Below the pieces are notes generated by a model. It was given only the letters and a program-made list of their open reading frames with translations, did not search any database and had not been told where the DNA came from. This document shows positions 63,001 through 64,000 of a stretch of 64,000 nucleotides of DNA, one piece after another. Every line of letters starts with the position of its first letter. Position 1 is the first letter of the stretch. Origin of the DNA: Branchiostoma floridae (Eukaryota; Chordata; Leptocardii; Amphioxiformes; Branchiostomatidae); NCBI RefSeq assembly GCF_000003815.2, contig NC_049997.1:1668773-1732772 (forward strand), given 5' to 3'. Both the position numbers and the translations under genes were made by a program.

Positions 63001-63627
63001 AAACAGGAAATACAGGTGAATTGAGAAATTAAAAAATGTACATACCAACTGATAAAGATTTTCCCAGTAGTCCTGTACGATGAGTCTGAAGGATGCCAGT
63101 GCGGCCCAGCCAAATGAGTCAAAATTGGTGTAACCATAGTTGGGGTTGGGGCCAAACCCTGGCAGGCACCTAAAGCCTTCAGCACATATTCTGTGAATTG
63201 GGAATAACATAGAAGTATCACCAAAAGCGCATCACATTGCTCGTTCAACCATGTTACCATTCGAATCGTTGAATGCAGGGACAAAAATGTATTTTAATTT
63301 TGAAGAATGTTTAAGAGGACCGACATTCATTTTTCTAAGTAGAAGAAGCTGATACATGACGGATATTCAATTGATAACAAATGGTGCTATTTGATGATTC
63401 CTTATCATAATTATCTCATCAAGTTCAACTATAAGGTACATAAAATGTCAATTAGACGGAATAGAATGCAGCCATTTCCATTTGAGCAGACAAAGTGTAG
63501 CAGTATCTTTGTGTTTCAACGTTGTCTTGTAACGGACATTGAGATTACGTAGACAAAGTGTCTCACCCTCCACCGCTGCTGTTGCCGCAAACTTTATATT
63601 CTGAGATGTCTCCTATTTGAAAGTTTT
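38025..63627 (-). CDS. SCN-like: Nav gene B: voltage-gated sodium channel alpha subunit, domain I pore to stop codon (22 exons)
   Basis: Sodium-selective channel subunit of excitable membranes. The minus-strand exons listed separately join to about 1,624 residues. A full Nav1 protein is about 2,000, so roughly the first 350 residues lie right of the window. Pore-loop residues are D (QDYWENLY), E (CGEW), K (TFKGW) and A (TSAGW), the DEKA filter of sodium channels. S4 helices of domains III and IV carry regularly spaced arginines. The III-IV linker has LFM in place of the inactivation IFM. The C-terminus has an acidic EF-hand-like region and a degenerate IQ segment, ending at TAG (38027-38025). 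Exon phases agree except at two linker exons where boundaries are provisional. No frameshift or stop breaks any conserved exon, so it looks functional. Calcium channels (EEEE) and NALCN are excluded by the filter. Confidence 0.95.
39406..39676 (-). CDS. SCN-like: Nav B exon: domain IV S1-S3
   Basis: Ninety codons plus one base. [37 protein letters not shown] (S1), [20 protein letters not shown] (S2) and [15 protein letters not shown] (S3). Acceptor CTTTTGCAG, donor GTATGT, phase 1. Confidence 0.96.
39938..40050 (-). CDS. SCN-like: Nav B exon: III-IV linker with inactivation particle
   Basis: Two bases plus 37 codons, acceptor ACTCTTTTAAG, donor GTAGGA, phase 0 out. [20 protein letters not shown] then [18 protein letters not shown] occupies the position of the IFM fast-inactivation motif; insects have MFM. 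The rest of the linker is strongly conserved, so fast inactivation is expected. Confidence 0.95.
40835..40858. repeat. (GAGT)n short tract
   Basis: Six to seven GAGT units in the Nav B intron between 40050 and 42764. Confidence 0.9.
42764..42905 (-). CDS. SCN-like: Nav B exon: domain III S6
   Basis: [20 protein letters not shown], then [20 protein letters not shown] and FNAQKKK. The exon/intron border reads AAG followed by ATAAGTAT. The only in-frame GT-AG solution uses the GTATAT four bases later (exon end 42764, phase 1). An ATAAGT donor would end the exon at 42768. See the separate finding. Confidence 0.93.
43941..45623. mobile_element. Long palindromic (foldback) element, split by a LINE
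   Basis: The left arm TATTGAAGTTTTTAACTG... and right arm ...CAGTTAAAAACTTCAATA are about 90-bp inverted repeats. Without the LINE the inner parts (GTCAGGAGTGGTGATTC and GAATCACCACTCCTGAC) continue the palindrome to a centre near 44060, about 237 bp in total. It lies in the Nav B intron between 42905 and 46046. Confidence 0.82.
44089..45521 (+). mobile_element. 5'-truncated LINE (L1/Tx1-like) with poly(A) and target-site duplication
   Basis: An open frame at 44133-45023 encodes the C-terminal part of a LINE protein ([57 protein letters not shown]). After a frameshift [15 protein letters not shown] follows, the reverse-transcriptase zinc-binding motif, and a further piece runs to 45408. It ends with AATAAAG and a poly(A) run at 45516-45524. 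The 13-bp AAAGAATCACCAC is present on both sides (44076-44088 and 45522-45534), so this is a real retroposition into a pre-existing palindrome inside a Nav B intron. Confidence 0.88.
46046..46096 (-). CDS. SCN-like: Nav B exon: domain III selectivity filter (51 bases)
   Basis: Seventeen codons, phase 0-0, acceptor CATTCCAG, donor [23 protein letters not shown]: the lysine is the domain III DEKA residue that makes the channel sodium-selective. The methionine in GWMDIMY sits where substitutions confer tetrodotoxin resistance in some animals; here it has the common sensitive form. Confidence 0.97.
46371..46673. mobile_element. Mutator-like MITE with 9-bp target duplication
   Basis: AGGAATAAT occurs at 46371-46379 and 46665-46673. 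Between them 285 bp start TAGCCTCCGTTGCAGGCTCC and end GGAGCCTGCATTGGAGGCTA, with inverted similarity continuing inward for over 100 bp. Long ends plus a 9-bp duplication fit Mutator-like elements. It sits about 20 bases inside the intron from the Nav B donor at 46694. Confidence 0.85.
46695..46958 (-). CDS. SCN-like: Nav B exon: domain III S5 and pore turret
   Basis: Eighty-eight codons, phase 0-0. [40 protein letters not shown], a cysteine-bearing extracellular loop with [12 protein letters not shown], and [11 protein letters not shown] leading to the filter. The donor GTAAGA at 46694 is followed about 20 bases later by the target duplication of an inserted MITE. Confidence 0.96.
47517..47639 (-). 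CDS. SCN-like: Nav B exon: domain III S3-S4 voltage sensor
   Basis: Forty-one codons, phase 0-0. [19 protein letters not shown] then [16 protein letters not shown], the arginine-every-third-residue S4, ending EGMR. Acceptor TACCTTCCAG, donor GTGAGA. Confidence 0.97.
48048..48221 (-). CDS. SCN-like: Nav B exon: domain III S2-S3
   Basis: Fifty-eight codons, phase 0-0. [20 protein letters not shown], then [18 protein letters not shown] (S2) and [15 protein letters not shown] (S3). TNAWCWLDF is a signature of Nav domain III. Confidence 0.97.
49083..49227 (-). CDS. SCN-like: Nav B exon: pre-domain III and S1
   Basis: One base plus 48 codons. [18 protein letters not shown], then [20 protein letters not shown] (S1 of domain III) and [13 protein letters not shown] corresponds to EHNWFETFI of vertebrate channels. 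Confidence 0.95.
49293..49868. mobile_element. Possible MITE in a Nav B intron
   Basis: AGGGCCTTCACACTGAAACC at the left and CCTTGTGAAGGGGCATTTA at the right are imperfect inverted ends, and CCCCTTCACACGAGAAGG recurs inside at 49418. Rich in GGAATG/CATTCC words. No coding capacity. Confidence 0.4.
50193..50452 (-). CDS. SCN-like: Nav B exon: II-III linker, acidic
   Basis: Eighty-six codons plus two bases. Starts [20 protein letters not shown], then a Ser/Thr/Glu-rich tract and [18 protein letters not shown], ending in CLCEGCYK. The terminal C..EGC motif matches the point where vertebrate Nav linkers approach domain III. Donor GTAAGT. Confidence 0.9.
50626..50768 (-). CDS. SCN-like: Nav B exon: II-III linker
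   Basis: Two bases plus 47 codons. The peptide runs [20 protein letters not shown] to [20 protein letters not shown] and ends QK before a GTCAGT donor. The VPIA..DS.L pattern resembles the vertebrate II-III linker. The open frame continues to 50494, but only the 50625 donor gives the phase 0 needed by the next exon. Confidence 0.85.
51452..51686 (-). CDS. SCN-like: Nav B exon: domain II S6 end and start of II-III linker
   Basis: Seventy-eight codons plus one base. [17 protein letters not shown] completes S6, [12 protein letters not shown] follows, then the frame turns basic and acidic with a run of six glutamates ([14 protein letters not shown]). Acceptor CTCTCCACAG, donor GTGAGA, phase 1. 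The [13 protein letters not shown] motif is diagnostic for Nav domain II S6. Confidence 0.95.
52003..52353 (-). CDS. SCN-like: Nav B exon: domain II S4-S6 with pore loop
   Basis: One hundred seventeen codons, phase 0-0. [14 protein letters not shown] completes S4, [20 protein letters not shown] is S5, [18 protein letters not shown] leads into [12 protein letters not shown] with the domain II selectivity glutamate, and [11 protein letters not shown] begins S6. Clean TTTGCAG acceptor and GTAAGT donor. Confidence 0.97.
52582..52755 (-). CDS. SCN-like: Nav B exon: domain II S2-S4
   Basis: Fifty-eight codons, phase 0-0. [18 protein letters not shown] (S2), [18 protein letters not shown] (S3) and [10 protein letters not shown] (start of S4). 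Splitting S4 after SFRL matches the vertebrate SCN layout as I know it. Confidence 0.96.
52803..54045. mobile_element. GC-rich inverted-end element in a Nav B intron
   Basis: TAAAGCCCCCTTTACAAAT at the left and GAATTGTAAAGCCGGCTTA at the right are inverted-like ends flanked by TAA/TTA. The interior is rich in CGAGC, GGCCGA and TTCGCCCGAG words in both orientations, unlike the AT-rich intron around it. Non-autonomous DNA transposon is inferred. Confidence 0.5.
54240..54545 (+). mobile_element. tRNA-derived SINE in a Nav B intron
   Basis: The head resembles a tRNA: TTCGCTTTGCAGGCG (anticodon-arm-like) then GGTCGTGAGTTCGATCCCGG (B box, T-arm). The body has CTTAGCACTCAGCATCTGAG and GTGTGGCCCAGGGAT. 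It lies antisense to Nav B, upstream of 54621 in plus coordinates. A second copy is at 29670. Confidence 0.72.
54621..54868 (-). CDS. SCN-like: Nav B exon: end of I-II linker and domain II S1-S2
   Basis: Two bases plus 82 codons, donor GTGAGT. An acidic run ([18 protein letters not shown]) is followed by [16 protein letters not shown] and the domain II S1 helix [20 protein letters not shown], ending in QQGNY. An alternative in-frame acceptor at 54898 would add ten residues ([10 protein letters not shown]). The 54868 acceptor has the better pyrimidine tract. Confidence 0.9.
55020..55056 (-). CDS. SCN-like: Nav B candidate 37-base micro-exon in the I-II linker
   Basis: A very strong acceptor (pyrimidine-rich tract ending CCTGCAG) and a GTATGA donor bracket 37 bases encoding [12 protein letters not shown] plus one base. 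Phase 0 in and phase 1 out matches the following exon. No sequence conservation can be claimed for so short a peptide, so it may be constitutive or alternatively used. Confidence 0.6.
55213..55329 (+). ncRNA. Palindromic element with hammerhead-ribozyme-like core
   Basis: Twenty-one-base perfect inverted repeats (GGATGAAGGAGAATTCTTGT arms, 55213-55233 and 55309-55329) enclose CTGACGA (55249-55255), a 6-bp stem II GGTGTC/GACATC with loop TGAGA, GAAA (55274-55277) and a stem III ACGTA-AGC-TATGT followed by A (55290). This satisfies the CUGANGA / GAAA / NUH core of a type I hammerhead, with the inverted repeats extending stem I. Self-cleavage is inferred and not shown. Confidence 0.5.
55811..56161 (-). 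CDS. SCN-like: Nav B exon: I-II linker, conserved SxRGS block (3' boundary provisional)
   Basis: Acceptor TTTGTCTCAG then [20 protein letters not shown], resembling the LLSIRGS..SPRRNSR..LFSF block of vertebrate linkers. RSRTGSFDV and [15 protein letters not shown] follow; the latter resembles the DCNG..S..GGPS stretch. The frame stays open past 55811. I placed the donor at GAC/GTGTGT (55810) because it restores phase 0, but CAA/GTTTCA or CAG/GTTCTC upstream are alternatives. Only the 3' end is uncertain. Confidence 0.7.
56514..56804 (-). CDS. SCN-like: Nav B exon: I-II linker, Ser/Arg-rich
   Basis: Ninety-seven codons, phase 0-0, acceptor TTTCCAG, donor GTGCGT. Starts [16 protein letters not shown] and includes [20 protein letters not shown] and [17 protein letters not shown]. 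It has many Ser/Thr with nearby Arg/Lys, consistent with protein kinase A/C regulation known for this linker. It is weakly conserved in sequence; assignment rests on position, phase and open frame. Confidence 0.82.
57905..58014 (+). mobile_element. LINE 3' tail with (AATA)n end
   Basis: GGGCTAGCCCTTTGTAATAG, then GTTGGGCAGCCCTGGC and CAATAAATAAATAAAG, a 3' UTR hairpin plus short tandem tail as in many chordate LINEs. The coding part is absent. It directly adjoins the 22-bp satellite. Confidence 0.55.
58027..58920. repeat. 22-bp satellite, about 40 units
   Basis: Unit GGTTCACACATCAGTCAGGA plus GT, with TGAGT / GGACT variants. It lies in the Nav B intron between linker exons 56804 and 60349. 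Overlapping open frames arise because 22 bp cycles through all frames; no gene. Confidence 0.97.
59566..59880. repeat. Second 22-bp satellite array, diverged
   Basis: Unit GTTTTACACATCAGTCAGGA plus AT, clearly related to the array at 58027 and separated by 650 bp of non-repeated DNA. About twelve units, the last ones degenerate. Confidence 0.9.
60349..60447 (-). CDS. SCN-like: Nav B exon: Ala/Glu-rich start of the I-II linker
   Basis: Thirty-three codons, phase 0-0, between TATTATAG and GTGATG. The peptide begins [18 protein letters not shown] and ends [10 protein letters not shown], a charged alanine-rich helix. Vertebrate Nav and Drosophila para have a Glu/Ala-rich stretch right after domain I S6, which supports this short exon even though its flanking splice sites are ordinary. 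A plus-strand reading frame covering it is a shadow. Confidence 0.82.
62486..62614 (-). CDS. SCN-like: Nav B exon: domain I S6
   Basis: Forty-three codons, phase 0 on both sides, acceptor TTATTTCAG, donor GTGAGT. Encodes a hydrophobic helix with [20 protein letters not shown] followed by [13 protein letters not shown], the domain I S6 gate and start of the I-II linker. Confidence 0.95.
62740..63000. repeat. Degenerate GTGAGAATAT repeat
   Basis: Irregular repeats of TGTGAGAATATCTCTGTGAG-like words (about 10-20 bp) in the intron between domain I pore and S6 exons. No coding role. Confidence 0.8.
63046..63190 (-). CDS. SCN-like: Nav B exon: domain I pore loop
   Basis: One base plus 48 codons, donor GTATGT. 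Contains [28 protein letters not shown] and [16 protein letters not shown]. The aspartate in QD is the domain I selectivity residue. The tyrosine right after it sits where an aromatic residue gives high tetrodotoxin affinity in vertebrate channels. Confidence 0.95.
63567..63627 (-). CDS. SCN-like: Nav B exon: domain I S5-pore turret, first half
   Basis: Nineteen full codons flanked by two split ones. Acceptor CTTTTCACAG, donor GTGAGA. The peptide [19 protein letters not shown] contains the CGNSS motif that precedes the pore loop in Nav domain I and includes a likely N-glycosylation site (NSS). The next exon up would encode more of the turret and must lie right of the window; the (CCAA)n tract blocks further reading. 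Confidence 0.9.
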
Positions 63628-63718
63628 CTGTGAAAAGAATAAATACAGTTCAGTAATACTGTAGCTTTTAACTTTTTTTCATAACATAAACATAAACACT
63701 CTTTGTAATTATATATAT

Positions 63719-64000
63719 CCAACCAACCAACCAACCAACCAACCAACCAACCAACCAACCAACCAACCAACCAACCCACCCACCAACCAACCAACCAACC
63801 CACCAACCAACCAACCAACCAACCAACCCACCAACCAACCAACCAACCAACCCACCAACCAACCAACCAACCAACCAACCAACCAACCAACCAACCAATC
63901 AACCAACCAACCAACCAACCAACCAACCCACCAACCAACCAACCAACCCACCAACCCACCAACCAATCAACCAACCAACCAACCAACCAACCAACCAACC
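63719..64000. repeat. (CCAA)n tetranucleotide tract at the window edge
   Basis: CCAA repeats with CCCACC and CAAT variants reach the end of the window. Reverse-strand frames rich in VGWL are repeat translation. Confidence 0.98.

Noticed and set aside
38025-63627. Calcium channel or NALCN identity for gene B
   Set aside because: The filter is D/E/K/A with Nav-type linkers; calcium channels have four acidic residues.
63594-63998. Long VGWL-repeat frames on the minus strand
   Set aside because: Translation of the (CCAA)n tract; the real exon in this region (63567-63627) is in another frame.

Overview
This is eukaryotic, intron-rich genomic DNA from an animal. It is AT-rich, has one assembly gap (N, 24222-24372), and carries many microsatellites, minisatellites, MITE-like elements and broken LINE copies. 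All protein-coding sequence I can support belongs to voltage-gated sodium channel (Nav1/SCN/para-type) alpha-subunit genes on the minus strand. A cephalochordate (amphioxus, Branchiostoma-like) is my best guess, from the chordate-like SCN exon-intron layout (including a U12-type AT-AC intron at the vertebrate position) and the type of LINE/SINE repeats. The species is inferred, not shown.

Layout by position: (1) 9784-20531, minus: the first three coding exons of one Nav gene ('gene A': start codon, cytoplasmic N-terminus, domain I S1). Its remaining exons would lie left of the window. (2) 20.5-38.0 kb: about 17.5 kb between genes, with the assembly gap, LINE remnants, Harbinger-like elements and hairpins. 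(3) 38025-63627, minus: 22 exons of a second Nav gene ('gene B'), from the domain I pore turret to the stop codon, about 1,624 residues. Its first exons would lie right of the window. Read on the minus strand, gene B ends and gene A then begins, so the window shows either a head-to-tail tandem pair of Nav genes or one gene whose parts were placed in permuted order. The two halves do not overlap in coding content, so the window alone cannot decide.

Gene B has all the parts of a working sodium channel: the D/E/K/A selectivity residues in the four pore loops, arginine-rich S4 segments in domains III and IV, an inactivation particle reading LFM instead of vertebrate IFM, an acidic EF-hand-like C-terminal region and a degenerate IQ segment. 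Splice phases agree at nearly every junction. Exceptions are the donor of the exon starting at 56161 and the choice of acceptor for the 54621 exon.

The introns hold most of the remaining structure: a 22-bp satellite in two arrays, a palindromic element with a hammerhead-ribozyme-like core, a 5'-truncated LINE with target-site duplication inside a long palindrome, and a MITE with a 9-bp target duplication about 20 bp from a splice donor. Left of gene A are a mariner-like MITE and a 56-bp minisatellite split by another DNA element. I found no CRISPR arrays, operons or rRNA genes, and no intact transposase.
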